This document shows positions 31,511-39,140 of a stretch of 64,000 nt of DNA, piece by piece; the stretch's first letter is position 1, and every line of letters starts with the position of its first letter. The notes below the pieces were generated by a model. That model had not been told where the DNA came from. It made no database searches and saw only the letters and a program-made list of their open reading frames with translations. The DNA lies in the NCBI RefSeq assembly GCF_014648355.1, contig NZ_BMQY01000005.1:372001-436000 (forward strand), written 5' to 3'. The stretch is from Couchioplanes azureus. Lineage in GTDB: Bacteria > Actinomycetota > Actinomycetes > Mycobacteriales > Micromonosporaceae. A program made the position numbers and the translations under genes.

Positions 31511-31526
31511 AGTAGTTACAACTACT
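31511..31526. promoter_or_regulatory. Palindromic operator between HxlR gene and its divergent neighbour
   Basis: AGTAGTTACAACTACT is a perfect 7-2-7 inverted repeat located 15 bases before the plus-strand ATG and 24 bases from the regulator's start. A looser outer pair (gctact at about 31500 and agtagc at 31532-31537) flanks it. Position and symmetry fit binding by the HxlR dimer to control both genes. Confidence 0.7.
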
Positions 31527-31540
31527 GTTTTAGTAGCTCG

Positions 31541-32182
31541 ATGAACGTGAAGCGCACCACTGTGTGGACCACGGTTCATCACGAACGCACTGCCCTGCTC
31601 CGCGATCTCGGCGCTCTGACGCCCGAGCAGTGGAGTGCCCCCACCGCCTGCACGGGCTGGGACGTGCACGACGTGGTGGCTCACCTGATCGACAGCGCGA
31701 AGACGACCAGGACCGCATTCGTCCGGAGCATGATCGCGGCACGTTTCGATTTCGACCGCCAGAACGCCCTCGGCGTCGCCCGCGAACGCCGCCGTGACCC
31801 CGAAAAGACCCTGGCCGCATTCCGATCCGTGCGATACCGCACCAGCACCCCGCCGGCGGCGATCGCCACCCGCCTGGTCGAGGCATTCGTCCATGGGGAG
31901 GACATCCGGCGAGCGGTGGGACTCAGCGGTGACTACCCGCCCGGCCAGGTCGCGAGCGCGCTGAAGTTCCAACTGCGTACGACCGTGAAGATGGGCGGCG
32001 GCAAGGAACGTGCCCAAGGATTGCGGCTGATCGCCTCGGACGCACCCGTCGACATCGGCACCGGACCAGAGGCGCACGGATCCGCTCTCGCTCTGCTGCT
32101 TGCGGTCTCCGGACGTCCGTTGAACCCAGATGAGCTCACCGGCCCGGGAGCCCAGACCCTCGCGGAAAGAGCCACGGCCTGA
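31541..32182 (+). CDS. Maleylpyruvate isomerase family / DinB-like mycothiol-dependent protein (TIGR03083)
   Basis: 213 residues. The N-terminal four-helix domain carries the metal-ligand pattern seen in mycothiol-dependent isomerases: TTVHHERTALLRDLGALTPE, WSAPTACTGWDVHDVVAHLI with His-x3-Asp-type positions, and HGEDIRRAVGLSGDYP around residue 110. The start at MNVKRTTVWT (ATG 31541) was chosen because the operator lies just upstream. Likely protects from electrophiles or isomerises a small substrate using mycothiol, controlled by the divergent HxlR regulator. Confidence 0.8.
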   Translation: MNVKRTTVWTTVHHERTALLRDLGALTPEQWSAPTACTGWDVHDVVAHLIDSAKTTRTAFVRSMIAARFDFDRQNALGVARERRRDPEKTLAAFRSVRYRTSTPPAAIATRLVEAFVHGEDIRRAVGLSGDYPPGQVASALKFQLRTTVKMGGGKERAQGLRLIASDAPVDIGTGPEAHGSALALLLAVSGRPLNPDELTGPGAQTLAERATA

Positions 32183-32320
32183 ACCTCGAGGTGTTTCCGT
32201 ACGGGTCCCACGACCCGCAGCCGCTGGGTGGTCGCGCCGCCCGGACAGGGCCGGGCCAAGGCGCGCCCCGGCGCCTCAGCCCAAGCTCAACCACGTTCCG
32301 CCGGGCTGCTGGTTCACCCG

Positions 32321-32815
32321 CTAGCGGTAGTTGGTGAACTGCAGGGCGACCCCGAAGTCCTCCTGCTTGAGCAGGGCGATGACGGCCTGGAGGTCGTCCC
32401 GCTTCTTGCCGGTGACCCGCAGCTGGTCACCCTGGATCTGCGCCTGCACGCCCTTGGGCCCCTCGTCGCGGATCTTCTTGCTGATCGCCTTGGCCTTGTC
32501 GGCCTCGATCCCCTCGACCACCTTGCAGTCGATCTTGTACGTCTTTCCCGACTGGCGAGGCTCCCCGGCATCGAGGGACTTCAGGGAGATGTTCCGCTTG
32601 ACCAGCTTCTCCTTGTACACCTCGAGGGCCGCGGCCGCACGCTCCTCGGTCTCCGAGGTGATGGTGACCCCGTTCTCCCCCGACTTGACGATGGTGGTGC
32701 CGGTCCCCCGGAAGTCGAACCGGGTGCCGAGCTCCTTCTCCGCCTGGTGGAAGGCGTTGTCCACCTCCTGACCGTCGACCTTGCTCACGATGTCGAACGA
32801 CGGGCTGGCTGCCAT
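32321..32815 (-). CDS. yajQ: YajQ-family nucleotide-binding protein
   Basis: 164-residue DUF520/YajQ protein, full length: MAASPSFDIVSKVDGQEVDN at the start and VALQFTNYR at the end. ATG at 32815 follows AGGAG. Relatives bind c-di-GMP or RNA and act as regulatory effectors; a c-di-GMP enzyme is encoded 4 kb away. The last 17 coding bases occur a second time at 30745-30761. Confidence 0.96.
   Translation of the reverse strand: MAASPSFDIVSKVDGQEVDNAFHQAEKELGTRFDFRGTGTTIVKSGENGVTITSETEERAAAALEVYKEKLVKRNISLKSLDAGEPRQSGKTYKIDCKVVEGIEADKAKAISKKIRDEGPKGVQAQIQGDQLRVTGKKRDDLQAVIALLKQEDFGVALQFTNYR
32325..32341. repeat. Right copy of 17-bp direct repeat, inside yajQ 3' end
   Basis: Identical to 30745-30761. 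Here it is followed (minus strand) by TAG, whereas the left copy is followed by TGA, so the present yajQ stop was supplied by the intervening DNA. Confidence 0.8.
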
Positions 32816-32965
32816 GATCAGACTCCTGCTGCTGGGCCACGTATCGATGTCCACGAGGGCCCGCCGGGGGCCCTCGACATGCCGACCGTACCCGGTTGCG
32901 AAAGCGGCCGCCGGTACGGCTATCCTGTTCTCCGCCGCCAAGAAACACCGAGGCGGCGATGCCCA

Positions 32966-33049
32966 GGCGGGTTGCCCGAGCGGCCAATGGGAGCGGACTG
33001 TAAATCCGTCGCGAAAGCTACAGAGGTTCGAATCCTCTACCCGCCACCA
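32966..33049 (+). tRNA. tRNA-Tyr (GTA anticodon), CCA encoded; AICE integration target
   Basis: 84 bases with long variable arm: acceptor GGCGGGT/ACCCGCC, discriminator A, encoded CCA, anticodon loop CTGTAAA, T-arm AGAGGTTCGAATCCTCT. Its 3' portion from the anticodon arm onward is the left attachment repeat of the element at 32997-50964; integration keeps the tRNA intact. Confidence 0.97.
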
Positions 33050-33050
33050 C
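32997..33050 (+). repeat. attL (54-bp direct repeat, tRNA-Tyr 3' part)
   Basis: Begins actgtaaatccgtcgcgaaa and runs through the tRNA 3' end and one base beyond the CCA. Identical to attR. Similarity, no longer perfect, continues another ~60 bases through a terminator hairpin. Confidence 0.95.
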
Positions 33051-33059
33051 CGGCACAAG

Positions 33060-33097
33060 AAGGCCCCTCACCTGCTGAAACAGCGGGGAGGGGCCTT
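33060..33097 (+). terminator. Terminator hairpin after tRNA-Tyr
   Basis: Arms aaggcccctc (33060-33069) and gaggggcctt (33088-33097) with an inner cctgctgaaacagcgg hairpin. Near copies occur after attR (50977-51014) and at about 53300. Confidence 0.8.
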
Positions 33098-33180
33098 CCT
33101 CGTCGGTCCCACTGAGTCTCACTCGGGACCGCTTGATCTCACTGGTCGTGTCGGATACGTGTCGGCAGTCGGGGACTCCG

Positions 33181-33858
33181 TCAGAGCTTCCAGTACCCGT
33201 AAGACTCGTCGTCCCAGAGGCTGCTGACGTGGACCTGTCCGCCCTTGAGGGCGCTCTTCGGAACGTCGAAGACGACGAGGCCCGACTTGCGCTGACCGGC
33301 CTTCAACTCCACAGCGTCGAACTCGCCGTCAAATCCCCCACTCCAGGTGGGCTCGTAGACCGTCCCGTCAGACGTAACGAAGGAGAGGTCTGAGGTCGAC
33401 GCGAACTCGGAACCCTTGATGACCTTGATCTCAAGCTTCGCCGTAACGTATGTCCCGTTCTTAGGGTTCATGAACCCGTTCGGAGACTTGGCCTTCTTCA
33501 CGTTGCTCAGGGTGTACTTGACTTCCCCGTCTTCCCCGATCCGCCACGGCCGCACGGTGATGGTCTGGCCGACCTTGGCAACGACAGGCCCTTCTGGCTT
33601 CTCACCCGTGTCATCCTTTGCGGGGGCATCACGGTCGCTAGCGGATTCACCTGGGTCTGAGACTGATGGAGCCTTAGTCTTCGATGACTCGGCGGCAGAA
33701 CTGACCAGAGCCGTACAGCCCCCGAAGCACATGACCATGAAAACGCCCACGATGCTTAGCGTGATCCAAAGACCCTTGCGGGACTTCTTCGGCGGCGGGG
33801 GAGCCGCAAAGTACGGAGCCCCCATCGGCACCTGAGGGGGAATCGGCGGCTGAGTCAT
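33181..33858 (-). CDS. DUF4352 membrane-anchored protein
   Basis: 225 residues: proline-rich cytoplasmic start (MTQPPIPPQVPMGAPYFAAP), one anchor (GLWITLSIVGVFMVMCFGGC, residues 28-48, ending in Cys), an acidic linker, then a DUF4352-like immunoglobulin-fold domain (VKYTLSNVKKAKSPNGFMNP ... SGLVVFDVPKSALKGGQVHV). The RBS AGAGGAAGATC is good. It is the first AICE gene inside attL, downstream of int. Such proteins are common in actinobacterial mobile elements; role unknown, possibly surface exclusion or immunity-like. Confidence 0.8.
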   Translation of the reverse strand: MTQPPIPPQVPMGAPYFAAPPPPKKSRKGLWITLSIVGVFMVMCFGGCTALVSSAAESSKTKAPSVSDPGESASDRDAPAKDDTGEKPEGPVVAKVGQTITVRPWRIGEDGEVKYTLSNVKKAKSPNGFMNPKNGTYVTAKLEIKVIKGSEFASTSDLSFVTSDGTVYEPTWSGGFDGEFDAVELKAGQRKSGLVVFDVPKSALKGGQVHVSSLWDDESYGYWKL

Positions 33859-33938
33859 GATCTTCCTCTACGGTTATCTATCAAGGGCCGCCCTGTAGTT
33901 CGGCGCATCGCCTGGCTGGTTGAGCTTCCCGCATCACG

Positions 33939-35339
33939 TCATTCCAGATCCCGCTGCGCTAGAGCCGCCGCGATCCGGCTGCGCGCGGCTTCCTCTTGCC
34001 CATAAATGCACTTCGCGTAGACCCGCATGAGGACGTGGACGCTGTGCCCGGCCCACTCGGCGACCTGGGTTGCGGGGACGCCCGCGTTCAGCCAGAGGGA
34101 CACGGCGGCGTGCCGCAGGTCGTAGGGCCGCTTCGCCAGCGGTGACCGGAGTTGTGCGGGGGTGAGCGTCGCCTCGCGGGCGTCCCGCCAGGCCTTGCCG
34201 TAGGAGTTGCTCGGGATGGGCTGGCCGAGTGTCGGCACGTAGCGACCACCGGGGCCGCGCCGGGTGACGAACAGCCTGCCGTCAGGTGCGGGCTTGTACT
34301 CGGCGATGTGGTGGTCAAGCAGAGCACAGAGGGGCGGCGGCGCGGGCACGGGTCGTGTCGCGCTCTTCGCCCGGTGCTTGAGCCCGCGTCGCTCGATCGT
34401 GCCGTCTTCGTCTCCCCATCCGTGTCCGACCGCAACGGTCGAGCCGGTGAGGTGAAGGACGCCCCACCCGCCCTTGACCTTGGGACGCTCGTACTCGTCC
34501 TCCCGGAGGTTCAGTACTTCCTCGGGGCGCAGCGCGGCGTAGTACATGCACCCGAAGAAGGCCACAAGCTCGGGCGTGCGGTCGCGGACGGCGGCAAGCA
34601 ACGCGCGGGCTTGCGCCGGGTTGACCACCGCCTTGCGGTCGACCTCGTCGTCATGCTTCGGGGCGATCCAGCTCACGAGCGACAGCGGGTGGACCTCTAG
34701 TAGCCGCAGCTCGACCGCGTACTTGAGCGCCCCGGAGAAGATCGCGCGCTTGCGGGCGATGGTGCTCGCGGACGCCGCGCCGCCATCCTTCATACGGAGC
34801 GCGATGGTGTCGAGAGCCTTCCTGACCAGGGCAGCGTCAGTCAGGGCGGACAGGTCGACGGTGTTGGACTCCAGCCACCGGACGGCGGTCGCCAATTCGG
34901 CCGGCGGATCCCCGGCATCGCGCCGAGTTTTGTTGAACGACCAGCCGTAGAGGGCGGCGCGAATGGCCTTGTCGCTCGGCACTCCCCGGCTGGTCGACAG
35001 CAGGGCGGGCGTGACGGTGGCCAGTGCCTCCGCGATGCCCTTGCGGTGCTTGGCCGAGGCGCGCGGCCACTTGACGTCGACGTAAGCGATCGCGTGGTCG
35101 TACCACGACCGGGCGTTGCGGGCGCGGGCCATCGGTTCGGGCAGGCCGCACTTCTCGTCGAACGCGACGCCCTCTCGCTGAGCTACGACCAGCTTCGACC
35201 GGTAGCTGTCGGCAAGCGCCCTGGTGGCGAACGTGTCCCGGAACGGCTTCCCGGCGACGACCCACCGGATGGTGTACGAGGTGCCCTTGGCGAGCTTGTT
35301 GACCAACACGCTGTGGACGCGGACATCGAAGGTGCTCAT
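33939..35339 (-). CDS. int: Tyrosine site-specific integrase
   Basis: 466 residues. The catalytic domain shows YAALRPEEVLNLREDEY (first Arg), YDLRHAAVSLWLNAGVPATQ (second Arg with His), VAEWAGHSVHVLMRVYAKCI (His and the nucleophile Tyr). An N-terminal SAM-like/Arm region precedes it (SYTIRWVVAGKPFRDTFATR, KHRKGIAEALATVTPALLST). It catalyses recombination between attP and the tRNA-Tyr attB. Its start overlaps the excisionase stop (ATGA). The gene lies 0.9 kb from attL, as usual for AICEs. Confidence 0.96.
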   Translation of the reverse strand: MSTFDVRVHSVLVNKLAKGTSYTIRWVVAGKPFRDTFATRALADSYRSKLVVAQREGVAFDEKCGLPEPMARARNARSWYDHAIAYVDVKWPRASAKHRKGIAEALATVTPALLSTSRGVPSDKAIRAALYGWSFNKTRRDAGDPPAELATAVRWLESNTVDLSALTDAALVRKALDTIALRMKDGGAASASTIARKRAIFSGALKYAVELRLLEVHPLSLVSWIAPKHDDEVDRKAVVNPAQARALLAAVRDRTPELVAFFGCMYYAALRPEEVLNLREDEYERPKVKGGWGVLHLTGSTVAVGHGWGDEDGTIERRGLKHRAKSATRPVPAPPPLCALLDHHIAEYKPAPDGRLFVTRRGPGGRYVPTLGQPIPSNSYGKAWRDAREATLTPAQLRSPLAKRPYDLRHAAVSLWLNAGVPATQVAEWAGHSVHVLMRVYAKCIYGQEEAARSRIAAALAQRDLE

Positions 35340-35524
35340 GCGGCTTGCGGCTCCTCACGGCTCGACAGCCAGGCGTCGAAGTCGGTGCGACGGATGCGGA
35401 GCTGCCCGTTCGGCAGCTTGTAGGTGCGAGGTGCCTCGCCGAGCGCCTTCCAGCGGAAGAAGGTCGACTTTGGTACGTCCAGCTCGGCGAGGAAGTCAGC
35501 AAGGGTCAGAAAGTTGCGAGCCAT
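35336..35524 (-). CDS. xis: Excisionase / AlpA-type helix-turn-helix protein
   Basis: 62 residues of the MerR-like HTH_17 type: MARNFLTLADFLAELDVPKS, TFFRWKALGEAPRTYKLPNG, QLRIRRTDFDAWLSSREE. These small proteins bend att DNA and drive excision. Overlaps the integrase start by four bases, giving coupled expression. Confidence 0.9.
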   Translation of the reverse strand: MARNFLTLADFLAELDVPKSTFFRWKALGEAPRTYKLPNGQLRIRRTDFDAWLSSREEPQAA

Positions 35525-35709
35525 CGGGTTCCGGCCTCCCTAGGCGAGGTGCGGGCGGAGTGCTGAGGGGCGCTGAGACAGGCGATCGGGGACGTGTTGC
35601 GTTCCGGCCTAGGTGGGCGGAACGCGTCGGCAGAGAGCCGTACGGCGGCCCGCTGAGAGCCACGCTGAGCCAAGATCTCGGCTGTCCGGGTGTCTTCGTA
35701 TGCGTCTGA

Positions 35710-35741
35710 GCTGAAACAGCCGCATATCTCCCTGTTTCAGC
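35710..35741. terminator. Inverted repeat between the RepA-like gene and xis
   Basis: GCTGAAACAG (35710-35719) and CTGTTTCAGC (35732-35741) are perfect 10-bp arms around 12 bases, 13 bases after the stop of the ATPase gene. Either a terminator for the replication operon or an operator for xis-int. The G-rich direct repeats at 35790-35850 code for the ATPase C-terminus (VPGVPAVPGVPQTP). Confidence 0.5.
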
Positions 35742-35753
35742 ATGTTCGCTCGC

Positions 35754-36854
35754 TCACGACCACAGTCCGGGTGTCCCCGTGCTGTCCCCCTCGTTTTCGC
35801 TGCTCAGCGGGGTTTGGGGGACACCGGGGACAGCGGGGACACCAGGGACTCGGTACCGGCCGCCGGTGTCGGCGGCGAGCTGCCCATCGGCGAGCATCCG
35901 CTGGCAGGTCCGCTTGACGTTGTCGTAGCCCAGGCCGACGCCCTCGGCGATCACCTTGGGCGTACTGCCGGGCGTGGTCCGCAGGAAGCGCAGGATCACG
36001 GCGCGGGTCTCGCCGACCTGGTGGTCCTCGGCCGGGCCGTCGAGCATCTGCCAGGCACCGGCGGCGGCGTCGAAGTTGAGGGCGTACTCGTTCTCATCGA
36101 CGTCGCGGCCAGTCACGTGCAGCACGCCGTCACCCTGGTTGCGTGCCCGCTTGAGGACGAGGGTCGCGTCGGCGGCTCCGGCGAGGCCGTTGGTGCCGGA
36201 GACTTCGGTGAGGAAGTCGTCGGATCCGGCTTTGCGGACGTGGTGGACCAGGACGAACGCGACGCCGTAGTCGTCGGCGACCTTCTTGGCCCGGCCCACG
36301 GCGGCGTAGTCCGCGTCGTAGGCGGAGGCGCCTGGGGCGGAGTTGCCGCGGAGTTTGGCGAAGACGTCGATGATGACCATCCGGGCGTCGCGGTTGCGGT
36401 CGAGCCACGCGGCGATGGCCTGGTCGCCGCCCTGCGGCAGCGGCGGGCACTGGGTGGCCAGGGTGAGCCCTGCCGGGGCGGGTCGGTCGCCGAGCACCTT
36501 GCCAAGACGCGATTGCAGGCGCCGGGCAGTGTCCTCCAGGGCGAGATAGAGCACCGGCCCGGCCTCCACCTGGATCGAGCCGAACGCCTGACCGCCGAGA
36601 GCGACGTCCACGCCGAGGCCCAAGGACATCCAGGACTTGCCGACCTTGGGCGGGCCGCACAGCAGGTTGACGCCCTCGGACAGCACGCCGGGAACGGCCC
36701 ACTTGGGTGGGGCGAACTCCATGGCCATGATGTCGGCGGCAGTCCACGACGTGCGGATCCGTGCGGGCTGCTTCGGCGCGGGTGAGAGCACTTCGGCGAC
36801 GTCGTCCGGCCCGGCGACGTGCAGGGCGGGCCGGTCGGCCGGCACGGCGTTCAT
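35754..36854 (-). CDS. RepA-like AAA ATPase (helicase/replication) of the AICE
   Basis: 366 residues of the AAA_25/RepA family. Walker A LCGPPKVGKSWMSLGLGVDV (~residues 64-83), Walker B DARMVIIDVFAKLRG, a sensor-like histidine pair VLVHHVRKAGSDDFLTEVSG, then a C-terminal winged helix (VIAEGVGLGYDNVKRTCQRM). Hexameric RecA-fold helicases of this type work with a primase in plasmid-like replication. Starts within the stop of the primase-polymerase gene (ATGA overlap). Confidence 0.88.
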   Translation of the reverse strand: MNAVPADRPALHVAGPDDVAEVLSPAPKQPARIRTSWTAADIMAMEFAPPKWAVPGVLSEGVNLLCGPPKVGKSWMSLGLGVDVALGGQAFGSIQVEAGPVLYLALEDTARRLQSRLGKVLGDRPAPAGLTLATQCPPLPQGGDQAIAAWLDRNRDARMVIIDVFAKLRGNSAPGASAYDADYAAVGRAKKVADDYGVAFVLVHHVRKAGSDDFLTEVSGTNGLAGAADATLVLKRARNQGDGVLHVTGRDVDENEYALNFDAAAGAWQMLDGPAEDHQVGETRAVILRFLRTTPGSTPKVIAEGVGLGYDNVKRTCQRMLADGQLAADTGGRYRVPGVPAVPGVPQTPLSSENEGDSTGTPGLWS

Positions 36855-37798
36855 GCGGCGACCGTCCGGGGTCGGCGGGCGCCAGCGGCGAGCCCGGAGC
36901 GGATCGTACGCAGCGTCTCGAAGCGGGTCAGCCCGATCGCCAGCGCGACCTCTTCGAGGAGGGCGGCGGCCTGCTCTTCGGGCAGGGCGCCTCCGGCGGC
37001 GAGCTGGCCGAGGGCGACCGCGGAGACGTACAGGGCGTGGTTGCGCTCGCCTTGTACTGCGCTGCGGAGGTGGTCGAGCTGGCGGCTGATCGCGGCGTCG
37101 AGGTAGGCCCCGGCGCGGCCAGTGGGCAGGTCCACGGCGACGGGGCGTTGCGGTGGCAAGGGTGCAGGCGCGAGGCGTTCGGCGAGCCAGCCGGGAAGCT
37201 CGGCGACCTCGACGTCCCGGACGACGGTGTACGGGCGTCCGGTCACGATCGATCCGGCCGCCACGACGTAGCCGCCGTGGGCGCGGGTGTCGATCAGCCA
37301 GCCGAGGCCGTTGCCGCGCTCCCCTGCAGTGTTGCGCAGCGCCGGGCCGGTCGCGGGGTGCCGGAAGTACAGATGAGTCCCGCCCCGGCCCGTGGCCACG
37401 GTGTAGGTGTCATCGGGTACCTGCTGCTCGGCGGCTTCGCAGACCTCGACGAGCACGTCGAAACCCTCTTCAGCCGCCGGGTAGGGGCAGTCGGCTGGTG
37501 GGCTCTGGTCAGGCTTGCGCACGTCCAGGTCGATGACGACCAGGCGGGAGGGGCCGCAGGCGATACCGACGCCATACGGCACGGTTGCCCAGCCGCGCCG
37601 GATCCGATCCGGGTCGGTGGTGGCGCGGTCCTCCCAGCTGGTGTGCCTGACCCGGCAGCGCGGGTCGGTGCGGGTGCAGGCGTCGGCGGGGTGGTCGGGG
37701 AAGGCGGGCCGCTTGTCGTCGGGACGCAGTGGGAAGACGTGCCAGCCTCGGGCGGCGGCGGCGAGGGCCACGTCGCGCAGGGATTCGTTAAGGCGCAT
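36851..37798 (-). CDS. Bifunctional DNA primase/polymerase (Prim-Pol)
   Basis: 315 residues. N-terminal Prim-Pol domain: LAAAARGWHVFPLRPDDKRP, GIACGPSRLVVIDLDVRKPD with the metal-binding Asp pair, and TVATGRGGTHLYFRHPATGP with the SxH-type strand. C-terminal helical region ends GLTRFETLRTIRSGLAAGAR, a typical helicase-contact tail. Together with the RepA-like ATPase it provides autonomous replication of the excised element. ATG at 37798 follows AGGAGG with 11-base spacing; the reading frame is open far upstream but that part belongs to another gene. Confidence 0.9.
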   Translation of the reverse strand: MRLNESLRDVALAAAARGWHVFPLRPDDKRPAFPDHPADACTRTDPRCRVRHTSWEDRATTDPDRIRRGWATVPYGVGIACGPSRLVVIDLDVRKPDQSPPADCPYPAAEEGFDVLVEVCEAAEQQVPDDTYTVATGRGGTHLYFRHPATGPALRNTAGERGNGLGWLIDTRAHGGYVVAAGSIVTGRPYTVVRDVEVAELPGWLAERLAPAPLPPQRPVAVDLPTGRAGAYLDAAISRQLDHLRSAVQGERNHALYVSAVALGQLAAGGALPEEQAAALLEEVALAIGLTRFETLRTIRSGLAAGARRPRTVAA

Positions 37799-37799
37799 A

Positions 37800-38374
37800 G
37801 GTTCCGGCCTCCTGTTGTCGGGTGTAGACGGTCGGTTGCGGGAGTTCTTGTCGTGGACGCAGGGGGCGCAGTCGCGCGACTGAAGGTGGACCGGATGTCG
37901 GCGGCTCTTGGTCTGGCCGACGGCGATCCGGCGTCCGCAGATGTGCGGGTAAGGCTCGTTGGCGGGCACCTCGCGGCCGAGGGCCTTACTCGCGCCGATC
38001 CAGTGCCCGCCGCTCGTCGCGGGTCGTGGCAGGTCAGGCACTCGCCGAGCGAGCGCGGGATGTAGTACGGCCGCAGTTCCCGGCAGGTGGGGCAGGTGCG
38101 GCGAGCGCGCAGGGCGGCGCGCACGGCGCGGAGCTGGCCGGGCGTCGCGGGCTGCTTGGGCCGGGCGAGGTCGATGCGGTAGGTACGCGGCGCGGGTGCC
38201 GCCGACGCCGCGCCACAGGATCTGCGCGGCGATTGGCTGACGGCCAGGGCACAGGCCTCGGGTGCGAAGCTGGCGCCGGGTGGTGTAGCCGTCGGGCGCG
38301 CCGCGCCACCAGTAGGTCGGCAGCCCGTACCGGCTGCCCTCGGGATCCCAAAACGCCGCCCGCATCCGCGACAT
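37800..38374 (-). pseudogene. Frameshifted zinc-ribbon (RRQRRTL-like) AICE protein gene
   Basis: Coding sense jumps between frames. From the ATG at 38374 to about 38187 one frame reads YGLPTYWWRGAPDGYTTRRQ, LRTRGLCPGRQPIAAQILWR; near 38180-38187 the sense moves to the next frame (RIDLARPKQPATPGQLRAVR, RTCPTCRELRPYYIPRSLGE, CLTCHD); near 38010-38030 it returns to the first frame (HWIGASKALGREVPANEPYP, HICGRRIAVG, SRDCAPCVHDKNS). GC at third positions supports each segment. Relatives in other AICEs are continuous proteins with RRQLR and CPTC motifs followed by a second Cys pair. Either two indels inactivated the gene or the assembly has errors. It starts by 1-base overlap (TGATG) with the preceding gene, so it was translated. 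Confidence 0.6.
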
Positions 38375-38757
38375 CAGGCGGCCCTCCCACCGAAAGACTT
38401 CCCGTCCGCCCCGTGGAGCTCCGGCCGCCTCGCAGGAGGATTTGCGGTCCGACCGCGTAGCACACCGTGCCGGATCGCGACAGCAGCAAGTACCTCGCGC
38501 AGGAGCCGCACCGTGGTGGCGACCTGCCAGCGGGCGCCGGTTTCGGTGTGGTGCAAGGGAATCCGGGCGCGGATCTCGACGTACTCGCGTCCGTTGGCGT
38601 CGCGGACGCGGGTGACGATCGCCCTTCCGGCGCCGGGTAGGTCGGCGATCAGCTCCGGTGAGCGGTGTTCGTTGAGGTTGCAGCGGTGGTCGCGTGCGCA
38701 CCAGGCGGTGTGCTCGGTCGCCGTCCGGCGGTGCCGGGCCATCGTGCGGGCGCTCAT
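38374..38757 (-). CDS. Small AICE replication-region protein, function unknown
   Basis: 127 residues: MSARTMARHRRTATEHTAWC with a C/H pattern (TAWCARDHRCNLNEHRSPEL), then a beta-rich centre (AIVTRVRDANGREYVEIRAR, TETGARWQVATTVRLLREVL). Comparable proteins occur between primase and tra genes of actinomycete elements. It overlaps the upstream 81-residue gene (ATGA) and the downstream remnant (TGATG), so it is part of a tightly coupled operon. Confidence 0.7.
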   Translation of the reverse strand: MSARTMARHRRTATEHTAWCARDHRCNLNEHRSPELIADLPGAGRAIVTRVRDANGREYVEIRARIPLHHTETGARWQVATTVRLLREVLAAVAIRHGVLRGRTANPPARRPELHGADGKSFGGRAA

Positions 38758-38999
38758 CGGTTGCCGGCCTTGTACTCGCCGCGCAGGTACTCGTAGACGC
38801 GGCGGCCGATGCGCACCCGGCGGCCGGTGCCCTCGCAGCGCGGGCAGAGCCGGAACGCCTTGCTGAAGATCTTCGAGTAGCGTTTGCCGGTGCCGTGGCA
38901 GCGGCGGCAGTTGCCGAACGGGAACGCGGCACACATGATCAGGTAGAACGCTGTGTAACCGGCGAGGATCAGGCTAGCTAGCGCGGCGAGGGTCATCAC
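38754..38999 (-). CDS. Membrane-anchored DnaJ-type zinc-finger small protein
   Basis: 81 residues: an N-terminal helix (LAALASLILAGYTAFYLIMC) followed by two CxxCxGxG knuckles, CRRCHGTGKR and CPRCEGTGRR, as in the DnaJ central zinc domain. GGAGG lies six bases before the GTG at 38999 (ATG at 38996 also possible). First gene of the replication operon, directly after the CGCTAG repeat cluster. Such proteins are recurrent in AICEs; role unknown. Confidence 0.75.
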   Translation of the reverse strand: MMTLAALASLILAGYTAFYLIMCAAFPFGNCRRCHGTGKRYSKIFSKAFRLCPRCEGTGRRVRIGRRVYEYLRGEYKAGNR

Positions 39000-39040
39000 G
39001 AGGTGCCTCCACAGGCCGTTTCAGGGTGTGCGGGGCCAAC

Positions 39041-39130
39041 GCCGCTAGGTGCTAGGGCGCTGGCCAGGGGATCTTTGTGTCGCTAGCGGTGCCGCTAGGT
39101 CTAGCGGTGGGTGCCGCTAGACCTAGCGGC
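39041..39130. repeat. Cluster of CGCTAG-type palindromes upstream of the replication operon
   Basis: Four related units: gccgctaggtgctagggc at 39041-39058, cgctagcg at 39081-39088, gccgctaggtctagcggt at 39091-39108 and gccgctagacctagcggc at 39113-39130 (perfect 8-2-8). They fill the gap between the tra gene and the replication operon, so they may be operators for an AICE repressor or binding sites at a replication origin or transfer locus. Confidence 0.7.
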
Positions 39131-39140
39131 GAATTGGGGC

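Noticed and set aside
35780..35850. Tandem ggggacac units as a CRISPR or minisatellite
   Set aside because: They encode the Pro-Gly-Val-Pro tail of the RepA-like ATPase; there are no spacers and no cas genes anywhere in the window.
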